This document shows, one piece after another, positions 34,260 through 43,074 of a stretch of DNA of 64,000 nucleotides (position 1 is its first letter; every line of letters starts with the position of its first letter). The notes under the pieces are model-generated. The model had not been told where the DNA came from, did no database searches, and was given only the letters and a program-made list of their open reading frames with translations. The position numbers and the translations under genes are program-made. The DNA is taken from contig NZ_VTSX01000006.1 in assembly GCF_008329705.1 (NCBI RefSeq), forward strand, positions 1-64,000. The letters are read 5' to 3'. The DNA is from Chryseobacterium sp. SN22. GTDB taxonomy: Bacteria; Bacteroidota; Bacteroidia; Flavobacteriales; Weeksellaceae.

Positions 34260-35477
34260 ATGGATGATTATTTACTTATTTTAACCCTAACCGGTGCGGC
34301 TACGTTTGTTATGGCCTGGATGCCCGGCTTTTCAAAAAAAACAGGAATATCGTATTCAATATTCTACATCATCGCCGGGATTCTGCTTTACCTGGCTATT
34401 CCGGAATACCTTCCCGATCCGCTTCCTGAGAATAATGAAAACTTAACGCTTCACCTTACCGAACTTATTGTTATTGTTTCGCTGATGGGATCGGGGATCA
34501 AGATCGACCGTCCGTTTTCTTTCAAAGCATGGTCGTCTCCGTTAAAGCTGATTGGCATTACCATGTTGCTCTGCATTTCAGCCGCTGCTGTGATGGGTTA
34601 TTATCTTCTGAGCCTCGGCCTTGCTTCGGCAGTGCTGCTTGGTGCGGCACTGGCGCCTACCGACCCGGTGCTTGCTGCCGACGTGCAGGTGGGCCCTCCG
34701 AACGATAAGGCGAAATCGGAAGTGAAATTTACACTGACCTCCGAGGCCGGCCTGAACGATGGCGTAGCTTTTCCCTTTACCTGGCTGGCGATTGCTCTGG
34801 GCTTAATGGTTTCAGGGAGGCAGGTCAGTTTTATGGAGTGGTTTGCCTTTGATGTCCTATACCGATTAGGCGCAGGCATCCTGATCGGATGGGCCTGCGG
34901 CAAAGGCATTGGCTTCCTGCTGTTCAGGACATCCGAAAAAAGCGGACCGTTATCAAGCCGGGACGGTTTTCTGGCGATTGCAGCGACCCTGTTGGTGTAC
35001 GGAATCACGGAATTTGCCCACGGCTACGGATTTCTGGCGGTATTTATCTGCAGCATTACTTTACGGCATTATGAAAAGGACCACCAGTACCATAAAGAAC
35101 TGCATTCCTTCACCGATCAGGCCGAAAGGCTGCTGCTGAGCCTGCTGATGATCCTATTCGGAGGCTCACTCGTCATGGGTGTCTTAAAGCCGGTCAATAC
35201 AGAAATAATTGTATTTGTCATACTCTTCCTGTTAGTGATCCGCCCGCTTGCAGGCAGGCTGGCTGTGGCCACTTCCAAAATAAAAAACAGGGAAAAGTGG
35301 GTGATCGGCTTTTTCGGGATCAAGGGGCTGGGTTCTGTCTATTATCTTTCGTTCGGTTTCAGCGAGTTCCATTTCCAACATCAGGACCGGCTTTGGGCGA
35401 TCGTTTCCTTAACCATTCTTTTATCCATCATTATGCATGGATTCTCGGCGACCACCATTATGAAGAAGGTTGAATAA
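34260..35477 (+). CDS. cation:proton antiporter (CPA1-like)
   Basis: 405 residues, about twelve membrane helices and no soluble tail. The ion site motifs of the CPA1 group are visible: APTDPVLAADVQVGPP in helix 5 and SEAGLNDGVAFPFTWLA in helix 6, with the ND pair typical of electroneutral Na+(K+)/H+ exchangers. The lack of a C-terminal RCK domain distinguishes it from Kef systems. The gene is divergent from the BCCT gene and near nhaA, making a salt and pH homeostasis neighbourhood. The exact ion cannot be told. Confidence 0.9.
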   Translation: MDDYLLILTLTGAATFVMAWMPGFSKKTGISYSIFYIIAGILLYLAIPEYLPDPLPENNENLTLHLTELIVIVSLMGSGIKIDRPFSFKAWSSPLKLIGITMLLCISAAAVMGYYLLSLGLASAVLLGAALAPTDPVLAADVQVGPPNDKAKSEVKFTLTSEAGLNDGVAFPFTWLAIALGLMVSGRQVSFMEWFAFDVLYRLGAGILIGWACGKGIGFLLFRTSEKSGPLSSRDGFLAIAATLLVYGITEFAHGYGFLAVFICSITLRHYEKDHQYHKELHSFTDQAERLLLSLLMILFGGSLVMGVLKPVNTEIIVFVILFLLVIRPLAGRLAVATSKIKNREKWVIGFFGIKGLGSVYYLSFGFSEFHFQHQDRLWAIVSLTILLSIIMHGFSATTIMKKVE

Positions 35478-35876
35478 AAAGAACCTCTTCTGAACATGCT
35501 GAAGGCACGACACCATTAGATCTGGCACAGAAATTAAAGAATAAAAGCCTGTTCAAAATCAGAATTTAAACCTAGCCGGGCTGAACCTGCTTTACTCACG
35601 CAGATTCAGCAGATTTGTATTTTAAATCTGATCATCAATCATATATAAGATATACTGTTTTTTTATGTTAAATTTAAATAGCCTCTGGATTAAACGTTGA
35701 TTGTAATTTAACTGAAGTCATTTCAGTGTGTTGAATTTACTGATTGCTAAAGTCATATTTCGTAGGAATATCATCTGTGTAGCAACAACAGGCATTCACG
35801 GTCATCAGCATGCCGTAGGTGTGGGGTCTCAATAGCAGTGGCTGTAAACGGAAATTCTACAATTCGGATTACCTGC
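35478..35876. other. intergenic region, no gene seen
   Basis: About 400 bp between the antiporter and the convergent RND gene. No frame is convincing. It includes CACGCAGATTCAGCAGATTTG near 35598, a form I recall as a common intergenic motif in this genus, and is otherwise featureless. Confidence 0.35.
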
Positions 35877-35906
35877 TAAAAAAGCCGGATACAAACTGCA
35901 TCCGGC
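35877..35906 (-). terminator. terminator of the metal RND operon
   Basis: A 7-bp stem (GCCGGAT 35884-35890 with ATCCGGC 35900-35906); read on the minus strand it is followed by seven T. Confidence 0.8.
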
Positions 35907-35937
35907 ATAGAAAAAATTGAAATTAAAAGGGTAATAG

Positions 35938-38900
35938 TCAGTCGGTATACTTTTTACGGTAGGCAAAATAAAACACCAGCGGCAGGATCGTAAACGAAAG
36001 GATCATACAGATGATCAGTCCGCCGACAATCATAATCGCCAGGGGTTTCTGGATTTCAGAACCCATTCCGTTGGAGATGGCGGCGGGGAACAGTCCCATC
36101 GAACCCATCAGGGCAATCATCACCACCGGACGGATCCTGCTTTTAACGCCTTCCGAGATGGCTTTTCTCAACGGCATTTTCTGCTGGAGGTTTTCCTTCA
36201 TCACGCCGATCAGGACAATCCCGTCAATGGTCGCAACCCCGAAGAGGATGATAAAGCCGATGCCGGCAGAGATGCCGAAGATGGTTCCCGTAAACCACAG
36301 GGATAAAAACCCGCCGATGAACGCAAAGGCCAGGGTGACCGATGAGATCAGCGTGTCTTTCATATTTCCGAAGTTGAAGTAAAGCAGCATCAGGATCAGG
36401 ATCAGCGATATCGGTACCACCATCATCAGCTGTTTGGCAGCTCTTTCCTTGCTCTCGAACTCACCGGCCCAGGTCATCTTGTGCTTTTTGGGGATATGGA
36501 CGTCTTTGGCGACTTTCGCTTTGGCATCTTCAATCGTGCTTCCCAGGTCGCGGCCTTCAATGTTGAACCCGACACCGATGTACCGGCTGCTGCCTTCACG
36601 GTAGATGAAGGACGGACCTGTGTGGTAATCAATGGTGGCGATTTCCTTCAGCGGGACTTTTTTACTGTCTTTGGTCGGAATCAGGATATTGCCTATTTTC
36701 TCCGGATTGTCACGGTACTGTTTCTCGAAACGGAGGGTAACGTCAAACATTCTTTCTTCCTCATAAAATTTCGTCGCAGCCTGGCCGCCGATGGTCATTT
36801 CGATCACCGCCTGGGCATCGGCAGTGGAAATCCCGTATTTGGCCATTTTGGAATCGTGCAGCTGGATCCTCAATTCCGGCAGCCCGATATTTTTGAAAAC
36901 ATTCACGTCCGAAATCCCAGGTACCGTTTTAATGGAATTGGCCACTTTATTGGCATAATCTTCCAGCTCGAAAAGGTCATTCCCGAAAATCTTGATCACC
37001 AGAGGCGCTTTTACACCGGCTACATATTCTTCCACATTATCCTGGATGGGCTGGCTGAAACCGAAATTGATGCCGGGATATTTCTCCAGGGAGACCCGCA
37101 TTTTTTCCAGCAGGTCTTCTTTGGAACTTTTGTTTTTCCATTCGTCTGCCGGTTTGAGCTGGATGTTGAATTCGATATTGAAAAATCCGGTAGGGTCGGT
37201 TCCGTCGTTGGGCCGGCCGGTCTGGGTCATCACGAATTTCACCTCATCATAATTTTCCAGGGTCTTTTTCATTTCTTTGGTCAGCCTTACGGATTCGTCG
37301 AGGTTGACGCTGTTCGGAAGGGTAGCCCGTACATAGATCGCCCCTTCATTCAGCTTGGGCAGGAATTCCGAACCGTAGTTGGAAAACTTAAGCCCGCAGA
37401 TCACCAGCAAAGCGCCGAATCCGATCATGAACGCTTTCTTGTGACGGTCCGCAAAGGCATACAGCCGGTAAACATTCACCCTGAAGAACCGGGAAATCAC
37501 GTTTTCTTTCTCTTCGATATTTTTGGTCAGCAACAGCTTGCACATCGCCGGAACATAGGTCAGGCTCAGGATCAGTGAGCCCAGCAGGGCATAGCCTAAG
37601 GTAAAGGCCAGCGGCGAAAACATTTTCCCTTCCACTTTCTGGAAAGAGAAGATCGGCATCAGCGCGACAATCAGGATCAGCAGGGCAAAAAAGATGTAGC
37701 TGGCCACACTTCCCGCGCTTTTCTTGATGATTCCCAGCTTCGACATTTTGTTGAACCGGGCAAGGCCGACCTTCTTGGCTTTATGTTCCAGGGCAACGAA
37801 GACATGCTCTACGATCACTAATGTTCCTTCAAGCAGCAATCCGAAATCCAGCGCACCCATGGAGATGAGGTTGGCCGGCAATCCCTGTATTTTCAGCATA
37901 ATGATGGCGAAAAGGAAAGCCAGCGGAATCACCGATGCCACAATAAAGGTCGTCCTCCAGTTGTACAGGAAGATAAATACGATGATGGATACCAGGATGA
38001 TTCCTTCGATCAGGTTTTTGGTCACGGTATGCACGGTCGTGTTCACCAGTTCCGTACGGTCGATGATCGGGACGATTTTTACATCGCCGGGAAGCTCGCC
38101 TCCGTTGAGTTCGGCAATCCGGTCTTTCAGTCTCGCGATCACATCGCTGGGGTTTTCCCCGCGGAGCATGATCACGATGCCCTCTACTACATCATCCTCT
38201 TTGTTGTAGCCCACCTGGCCCAATCTTGGTTTGGCCGAAACTTTCACTTCCGCAATATGCTTCACCAGGATCGGTGTGGAACCTTTCACTTCGATCTGTA
38301 TGTTTTCGATGTCGGCTTTGCTTTCCAGAAGGCCGATCCCGCGGACCACATAGGCCTGGTCGCCTTTGGAAACCACATCGCCCCCGACGTTCACGTTGCT
38401 TCTTGACACCGCTTCATAGACATCAAGAGGGGAGAGGTCGTAATTCTGGAGCTCTGTGGGGTTGATCCTGATCTCATAGATTTTCTTCTCACCGCCGAAG
38501 CTGACGATATCCGCCACGCCGGGAACGGCCAGCAGCTCCCTTTCGATCACCCAGTCCTGGATGGAGGTCACTTCCCTGATCGGCAGTTTGCTTTTGATGA
38601 TGTACCGGTAAATTTCCCCGGTGGCCCCGGACGGCGGTTCGATGCTGAAATCGGCCCCGTTGGGCAGGTCTACATTCCCGAGCCGGTTGGACGCATATTG
38701 CTGGGCATAAAAATCGTCAACATGATCATCGAACGTCACCGTAACCACAGATAATCCAAATAGCGAAATGGAACGTACCGAAGCCTTGCTCGGAATGGTG
38801 TTCATCTCTTTGGAGATCGGCAGGGTAACAAATTTCTCGATTTCCTCGGCACTTCTTCCCGGCCATTGGGTAATCACCCGCACCCGGGTGTTGGTAACAT

Positions 38901-39030
38901 CCGGAAACGCCTCGATGGGCGTATGGATGTATGAATAGATGCCTCCGGCCAGCAGCAGAAAAGTTCCCAGAAGGACAATCAGGGAATTTTTAAGGGAGAA
39001 GGAGACAATATTCTGAACGAATTTTCGCAT
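35938..39030 (-). CDS. CusA/CzcA-family heavy-metal efflux RND permease
   Basis: 1030 residues, the inner-membrane pump of a tripartite exporter: twelve membrane helices and two large periplasmic loops. The start MRKFVQNIVSFSLKN, the PDVTNTRVRVITQWPG block and the helix-4 motif place it in the HME branch (metal ions, usually Cu(I)/Ag(I) or Zn/Co/Cd) and not the drug branch. The proton-relay motif reads DFGLLLEGTLVIVEH, so the usual second acid Asp is a Glu. Its ATG overlaps the TAA of the adaptor gene by one base (TAATG). The metal is not certain. Confidence 0.92.
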   Translation of the reverse strand: MRKFVQNIVSFSLKNSLIVLLGTFLLLAGGIYSYIHTPIEAFPDVTNTRVRVITQWPGRSAEEIEKFVTLPISKEMNTIPSKASVRSISLFGLSVVTVTFDDHVDDFYAQQYASNRLGNVDLPNGADFSIEPPSGATGEIYRYIIKSKLPIREVTSIQDWVIERELLAVPGVADIVSFGGEKKIYEIRINPTELQNYDLSPLDVYEAVSRSNVNVGGDVVSKGDQAYVVRGIGLLESKADIENIQIEVKGSTPILVKHIAEVKVSAKPRLGQVGYNKEDDVVEGIVIMLRGENPSDVIARLKDRIAELNGGELPGDVKIVPIIDRTELVNTTVHTVTKNLIEGIILVSIIVFIFLYNWRTTFIVASVIPLAFLFAIIMLKIQGLPANLISMGALDFGLLLEGTLVIVEHVFVALEHKAKKVGLARFNKMSKLGIIKKSAGSVASYIFFALLILIVALMPIFSFQKVEGKMFSPLAFTLGYALLGSLILSLTYVPAMCKLLLTKNIEEKENVISRFFRVNVYRLYAFADRHKKAFMIGFGALLVICGLKFSNYGSEFLPKLNEGAIYVRATLPNSVNLDESVRLTKEMKKTLENYDEVKFVMTQTGRPNDGTDPTGFFNIEFNIQLKPADEWKNKSSKEDLLEKMRVSLEKYPGINFGFSQPIQDNVEEYVAGVKAPLVIKIFGNDLFELEDYANKVANSIKTVPGISDVNVFKNIGLPELRIQLHDSKMAKYGISTADAQAVIEMTIGGQAATKFYEEERMFDVTLRFEKQYRDNPEKIGNILIPTKDSKKVPLKEIATIDYHTGPSFIYREGSSRYIGVGFNIEGRDLGSTIEDAKAKVAKDVHIPKKHKMTWAGEFESKERAAKQLMMVVPISLILILMLLYFNFGNMKDTLISSVTLAFAFIGGFLSLWFTGTIFGISAGIGFIILFGVATIDGIVLIGVMKENLQQKMPLRKAISEGVKSRIRPVVMIALMGSMGLFPAAISNGMGSEIQKPLAIMIVGGLIICMILSFTILPLVFYFAYRKKYTD

Positions 39031-40142
39031 TATCTGGTAGAATTAACGGTTTGGTTTTTCAGGTTTTCATAGATGATCAGGCCGTTGGTCGCCACGACGC
39101 GTTCGCCTGCTTTCAATGAACCTTCCACATACGTGGTGCTGTTGTTGGAAACGATTTCGGTAACGTGCCGTACTTCCAGGTCACAATCCTGTTTGTAGAC
39201 CAGCACATAGCTCTGGTTGTTGTCGAAGATCAGCGCCTTGGTCGGAACGGCGAGGGCGCTTATATTCTGGGAATTGATGGGAAGCACGATGTCCGCGGAC
39301 ATTCCCGGGCGGAGCTTCATGTTGTTGTTATCCATCACAATCTTTGCTTTCAGCACCCTTTCGTTTTCATTGAACACCTGGGAAACCGCATCGATTTTCC
39401 CGGTAAAGCTTTCGTCGGGATACGCGAGGGTCCTGATCACTGCCGGCTGGTTGACGTAGATATGGCGCATGTTGGTGGCGTAGACATTCGCCATTACCCA
39501 GACCTTATCCAGGTTGGATATGGTAAACAGCTTGTCGCCGCCCGCTGAAACCGGCATTCCGTTGGAAATGTTTTTTTCGATCACGTATCCGTCTGCGGGC
39601 GACTTGATGAGGAAATCGCTTTTCCCTGCCGAATACAGCTTCATGTTCTTCTGGGTCTTGGAGATATTGGATTTCAGGATCTGCACTTCCGACCGTGCTT
39701 CTTCCAGGTCTTTTTGTGAAGCAATATCGTCTTTGAACATCGCTTCCACCGAGGCGAGCTTTCTTTTGGCCACGGCCAGCTGGGCTTCCAGGGTCTGGGT
39801 GTCGCCCTGCATTTCGTTCAGCGAAACACTTTTCACGCTGGCCAGCACCTGGCCTTTGGAAACGTGGTCGCCGAGTGAGAAAAACGTTTGGGTCACCACG
39901 CCGTCTACCAGGCTTACAAACGGGACGGTTTTATCGGAATTGCTTTCCACCTCACCGGTAAGCGTGATGCTCTCTTCGATGGGCTGGAGGGCAACGATAG
40001 CCAGTTTCAGATTGGATTTAAGTTCGGGGCTGATGCAGTAGCCTGCCGGTTCTTTCTTTTCCCCGGTATCTTTCTGTGAGCAGCCCGAAAGTGCCAGCAG
40101 AAGGGGAAAGCCGTAAGCGGCTATATATTTTTTTGTTCTCAT
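39030..40142 (-). CDS. RND efflux periplasmic adaptor (membrane fusion protein), lipoprotein
   Basis: 370 residues. Lipobox LLALSGC (Cys21) anchors it to the inner membrane. Then come the barrel-sandwich half (FFSLGDHVSKGQVLASVKS), a long helical hairpin (AQLAVAKRKLASVEAMFKDD), the second lipoyl half (SPADGYVIEKNISNGMPVSAG), a beta-barrel and the membrane-proximal domain. It links the permease to the TolC channel. The gene starts 4 bases after the TolC gene ends and overlaps the permease start. No His/Met-rich metal-binding N-terminus, as found in CusB, is seen. Confidence 0.9.
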   Translation of the reverse strand: MRTKKYIAAYGFPLLLALSGCSQKDTGEKKEPAGYCISPELKSNLKLAIVALQPIEESITLTGEVESNSDKTVPFVSLVDGVVTQTFFSLGDHVSKGQVLASVKSVSLNEMQGDTQTLEAQLAVAKRKLASVEAMFKDDIASQKDLEEARSEVQILKSNISKTQKNMKLYSAGKSDFLIKSPADGYVIEKNISNGMPVSAGGDKLFTISNLDKVWVMANVYATNMRHIYVNQPAVIRTLAYPDESFTGKIDAVSQVFNENERVLKAKIVMDNNNMKLRPGMSADIVLPINSQNISALAVPTKALIFDNNQSYVLVYKQDCDLEVRHVTEIVSNNSTTYVEGSLKAGERVVATNGLIIYENLKNQTVNSTR

Positions 40143-40146
40143 TTTC

Positions 40147-41421
40147 TTAAAGGTCTTTTCCTACGACGTACTGCAGGTTTTCAAAATATTCGTTCAGTTC
40201 CTTCCTGGTATCGAGGATGATGATTTTATTGTCGATGAAGGTTTCCAGGAAATCCATGTATTCCAGCATGCTGATGTTCCTCAGCCTGAAATTTTTCTCA
40301 TGGCTTACCAACAGGGAATCCAGCGTACTTTCATAGTCATCGTCCAGTTCGGCGGAGATCTTTTTTGTCCTCAGGTAGTTTTGGTACACGGAACTGATTT
40401 CGTTCTGTGACTTCACGATATTCTTTCTGGTTTCATAGGCTGTTTTATCGACTTCGATCCGGGCATCCTGGATATTGCCTTTGTTCCGGTCGAAGATGGG
40501 CAGATCTAAGGAAACGCCCACGCCTATGAAATCCTTCATGATATTTCCGCCGCGGTCATAGCCCACGGAAAAAGTAAGGTCGGGGGTTTTCAGGGCATTT
40601 TGGATCTCAAGGTTTTTCAGGGCCTGCTTTTCCTGGTTTCTGGCAAGCAGGATGTCGGGCCTGTTTTCTGCGGATTCGGCAATCCATCGGTCAAGATCAA
40701 GCTCGGAAAAATCTCCCGGAGGCTGTTTCAGGGAGTCGGTGATGATGACGTAACGGTCTGCCGGCAGCATCAGCAGGGCTTTCAGTTCCGTCTGGTGCTC
40801 TTCCGCTTCCTGTTGGAGGGAGACCTGTTTTTTCCGGAATTCCACTTCCTGCGCTTTCAGCCGGATGTACTCGGCTTTGCTGATGTTCCCGGCATTCAGC
40901 TGGTTTTTATAGGAGGCCGCCAGTTTCGTAATAGAAGAGATCTGGCTCGCGTATAGCTGTTGCAGTTCCTGGTTGTAAGCCATCTCCGTCATCGTATTGC
41001 GGAGCAGCTTTTTCAGTTCCCGCAGCACTTCCTGCCATTCGTATTTCTCGCCGTCCACTTCAATTTTCTGAAGCTCGATATTTTTCCTCCGCTTGCCGGC
41101 GGTTTTGATCACCTGTTCAATTTGCACCGAAATCTGGGAGCTTTTTCCCCAGTTGCCGATAAGCGCCGGCTGTGCTTCGATGTCATACGTCCGCCAGAGG
41201 TTCACCTCATCCACGGTTAAGGTAGGATTCGGCCAGTATTTCGCCTGCAGCACCCGGGCTTCTGCCTGGGAAATTTCCAGTTTCCGGACAATAAGGTCAA
41301 TATTTCGCTCAAGGAATGCAGACTCTGCCTCAGATCTGCTGATTTTAACCGTATCGCTCACCTGTGCGGAAGCGTACGCGAAAAGCGGAATGCAGAGTAT
41401 CGTAAAAATAATTTTCTTCAA
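40147..41421 (-). CDS. TolC-family outer-membrane factor (CzcC/CusC-like)
   Basis: 424 residues with a TTG start and a Sec signal peptide (MKKIIFTILCIPLFAYASAQ), so not a lipoprotein. The two repeated halves of long helices (SEAESAFLERNIDLIVRKLEISQAEARVLQ, then a matching second half) build the periplasmic tunnel. It is first gene of the metal RND operon and provides the outer-membrane exit. The promoter has a full -7 box and two 15-bp direct repeats 22 bp apart, placed for activation by the OmpR-type regulator encoded at 43075-43749. Confidence 0.9.
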   Translation of the reverse strand: MKKIIFTILCIPLFAYASAQVSDTVKISRSEAESAFLERNIDLIVRKLEISQAEARVLQAKYWPNPTLTVDEVNLWRTYDIEAQPALIGNWGKSSQISVQIEQVIKTAGKRRKNIELQKIEVDGEKYEWQEVLRELKKLLRNTMTEMAYNQELQQLYASQISSITKLAASYKNQLNAGNISKAEYIRLKAQEVEFRKKQVSLQQEAEEHQTELKALLMLPADRYVIITDSLKQPPGDFSELDLDRWIAESAENRPDILLARNQEKQALKNLEIQNALKTPDLTFSVGYDRGGNIMKDFIGVGVSLDLPIFDRNKGNIQDARIEVDKTAYETRKNIVKSQNEISSVYQNYLRTKKISAELDDDYESTLDSLLVSHEKNFRLRNISMLEYMDFLETFIDNKIIILDTRKELNEYFENLQYVVGKDL

Positions 41422-41439
41422 AGCCTTTTATTTAGGCGG

Positions 41440-41447
41440 CAAAGTTA
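41440..41447 (-). promoter_or_regulatory. -7 box of the metal RND operon
   Basis: TAACTTTG on the minus strand, a full TAnnTTTG match 18 bases before the TTG start codon. The TTGACA-like string at 41470-41475 is the best -33 candidate although the spacing, 24 bases, is long, which would make activator help useful. Confidence 0.6.
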
Positions 41448-41479
41448 TTTCCGGCAGATTAGAGGGAATGTCAAGCTAA

Positions 41480-41516
41480 ATTAAGATTCGGTTAATCCAA
41501 CATTAGAGTTTGGTTA
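41480..41516. promoter_or_regulatory. two direct repeats 22 bp apart, response-regulator site
   Basis: ATTAAGATTCGGTTA at 41480-41494 and ATTAGAGTTTGGTTA at 41502-41516 agree at 11 of 15 positions and start 22 bases apart, two turns of the helix. Tandem direct repeats upstream of -33 are the usual binding layout of OmpR-family regulators. Confidence 0.55.
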
Positions 41517-41519
41517 GAA

Positions 41520-41600
41520 GGTGGATGGATAGGCTGGATGCTGGATGCGGGGTGCTGGGAGTTTTTGTGGTTAGTGGTATGACCGACTGTTAATCAAAGC
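41520..41600. repeat. GGATGCTGG-type short repeats
   Basis: GGTGGATGGATAGGCTGGATGC and the following copies form an imperfect array of a GGATGCTGG-like unit, related to short copies near 1270-1295, 10679-10703 and 18478-18505. All lie close to gene ends. I recall such arrays as scattered in Chryseobacterium genomes. Confidence 0.4.
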
Positions 41601-41662
41601 GCCAAAAATTCCCCTCCCCGGAGGGGTGGCGAAAATTCAAAGAATTTTTGACGGGGTGGTTT
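41601..41662. repeat. dispersed palindromic element with CCCCTCC/GGAGGGG core
   Basis: Two adjacent hairpins: CCCCTCC(CC)GGAGGGG at 41611-41626 and AAAATTC(AAA)GAATTTT at 41632-41648, framed by GCCAAAAATTCC and ACGGGGTGGTTT. I recall this composite as a frequent intergenic repeat across Bacteroidota. It lies between the sensor-kinase gene and the RND operon and could act as a terminator for the kinase mRNA. Confidence 0.55.
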
Positions 41663-41704
41663 AAGAATAACCGGTTCAGAAAGCATAAAAACTCAGACAA
41701 AACC

Positions 41705-43069
41705 TCAATTCAAATCCCCGTTAAAAACCAGCGACACCGTCGTCCCTTTCCCCAACGCAGACCCAATGCTCATCTCAATACCGTGATGCCGCAGAATGCT
41801 CTCCGACAGCGACAGCCCGATACCGCTTCCTTTCACTGCACCCACGTTTTTCCCGCGGTAGAACGTCTCCGTAATCTTTAATAGATCTTCCGGCGCGATC
41901 CCGACCCCGGAATCTTCAACATCTATCGCCAGATGTCCTTCTTTTTCATAAATACGGATGGTCACCGGGCTGTTGTCCGAGTATTTCAGCGCATTCTCAA
42001 CGATGTTGTACAGCGCGAGGTAGAGCAGGGTTTCGTTGCCATGGTATTCGAGAAGGGAGAAATTGGTCACTTCAAGTTTTACGGAAATCACGGCATGATT
42101 CCGGTTCCGGTGATTCTGCAATTTTTCATGGACTTTCCAGACCACTTCATCGATGCGGAACAGCTGGCGGGGTTTTTCGATTTTCGAAAGCCCGGACATC
42201 AGCAGCAGGTTGTTGAGGATGCTCTCGATTTCGTAGACGTTTTCCAGCACTTCTTCGGCGACTTCTCTGTATTCCTGCGGCGACCGTTCCTTCCGCGCGA
42301 AGACTTCCAGGCTGCCCGAGATGGCGGCCAGCGGCGTCTTGAACTCATGAGAAACGTAATTGATGAAGTTCTGCTGCAGCAGCATGTTTTCGCCGATTCT
42401 TCCGAGAAGGCGGTTGTAGGATTTGATCAGCTCATCGATTTCATCGTGGGTGTTGGTGGAGGTGATGGCCTGCGAAATATCGGTTTCACTGACGCTGTTG
42501 ATGCGCCGGATCACTTCCGAGACCGGTTTGTAGACGACCTTGGAAAGGTAGCGGCTCAGCAGGTAAATCGCCAGCAGCCCGACCGCCAGTACCGAAAGCA
42601 TAATGATCAGCAGCCGGATGACCTGCGACGAAAACGAATCGCTGGACGACTTCACGAAGACCACGAAATTCCCCTGGTTGTCCGGGTAATAAATCCCGTA
42701 ATAGAAATGGTTGTCCGCCATAAACTGGACCTTTCCGTTGGCGCGGGCTTTCTGGAGGTCCTGCGGTCTGATGTTCCGGTCATCGAGGTTCATGCCGAAG
42801 GTCACCACATTGTTCGGGTTGTACACCGCGACCTGGCTCTTCTGGATGAGGTGGTTGTATTCTTTTTTGATCTGGGTATGCCTCGGTTTGGGAAGCTCGT
42901 CTTTCTCCAGGTAATAAATGGCAGAGATCAGCGCCGTATTTTTCAGCCGGTCGAAATAGGCCAGCTTCGTGCTGTCGTAATAGGCGATGAAGATCACCAC
43001 AAACGTAATGACCGAAACGATGCCGAACGACAGGCTGGAAATCAGGGTAAAGCGGTTCCTCAGCGTCAT
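41705..43069 (-). CDS. EnvZ/CusS-type sensor histidine kinase
   Basis: 454 residues. Membrane helices at about 10-32 and 150-172 frame a periplasmic sensor of about 115 residues. Then come HAMP, the HisKA domain with the phospho-acceptor His in NYVSHEFKTPLAAISG, and the ATPase with N, G1 (DVEDSGVGIAPEDL) and G2 (GSGIGLSLSESILRHHG) boxes. It begins 5 bases after the response-regulator gene. The system most likely senses metal in the periplasm and controls the downstream RND operon, as in CusSR and CzcSR; that regulatory link is inferred from position and the direct repeats at the TolC promoter. Confidence 0.92.
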   Translation of the reverse strand: MTLRNRFTLISSLSFGIVSVITFVVIFIAYYDSTKLAYFDRLKNTALISAIYYLEKDELPKPRHTQIKKEYNHLIQKSQVAVYNPNNVVTFGMNLDDRNIRPQDLQKARANGKVQFMADNHFYYGIYYPDNQGNFVVFVKSSSDSFSSQVIRLLIIMLSVLAVGLLAIYLLSRYLSKVVYKPVSEVIRRINSVSETDISQAITSTNTHDEIDELIKSYNRLLGRIGENMLLQQNFINYVSHEFKTPLAAISGSLEVFARKERSPQEYREVAEEVLENVYEIESILNNLLLMSGLSKIEKPRQLFRIDEVVWKVHEKLQNHRNRNHAVISVKLEVTNFSLLEYHGNETLLYLALYNIVENALKYSDNSPVTIRIYEKEGHLAIDVEDSGVGIAPEDLLKITETFYRGKNVGAVKGSGIGLSLSESILRHHGIEMSIGSALGKGTTVSLVFNGDLN

Positions 43070-43074
43070 AGCGG

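Noticed and set aside
36481..37578. Plus-strand open frame of 365 codons
   Set aside because: It lies wholly antisense to the RND permease gene and has a composition typical of shadow frames (rich in His, Arg, Phe, Gln).
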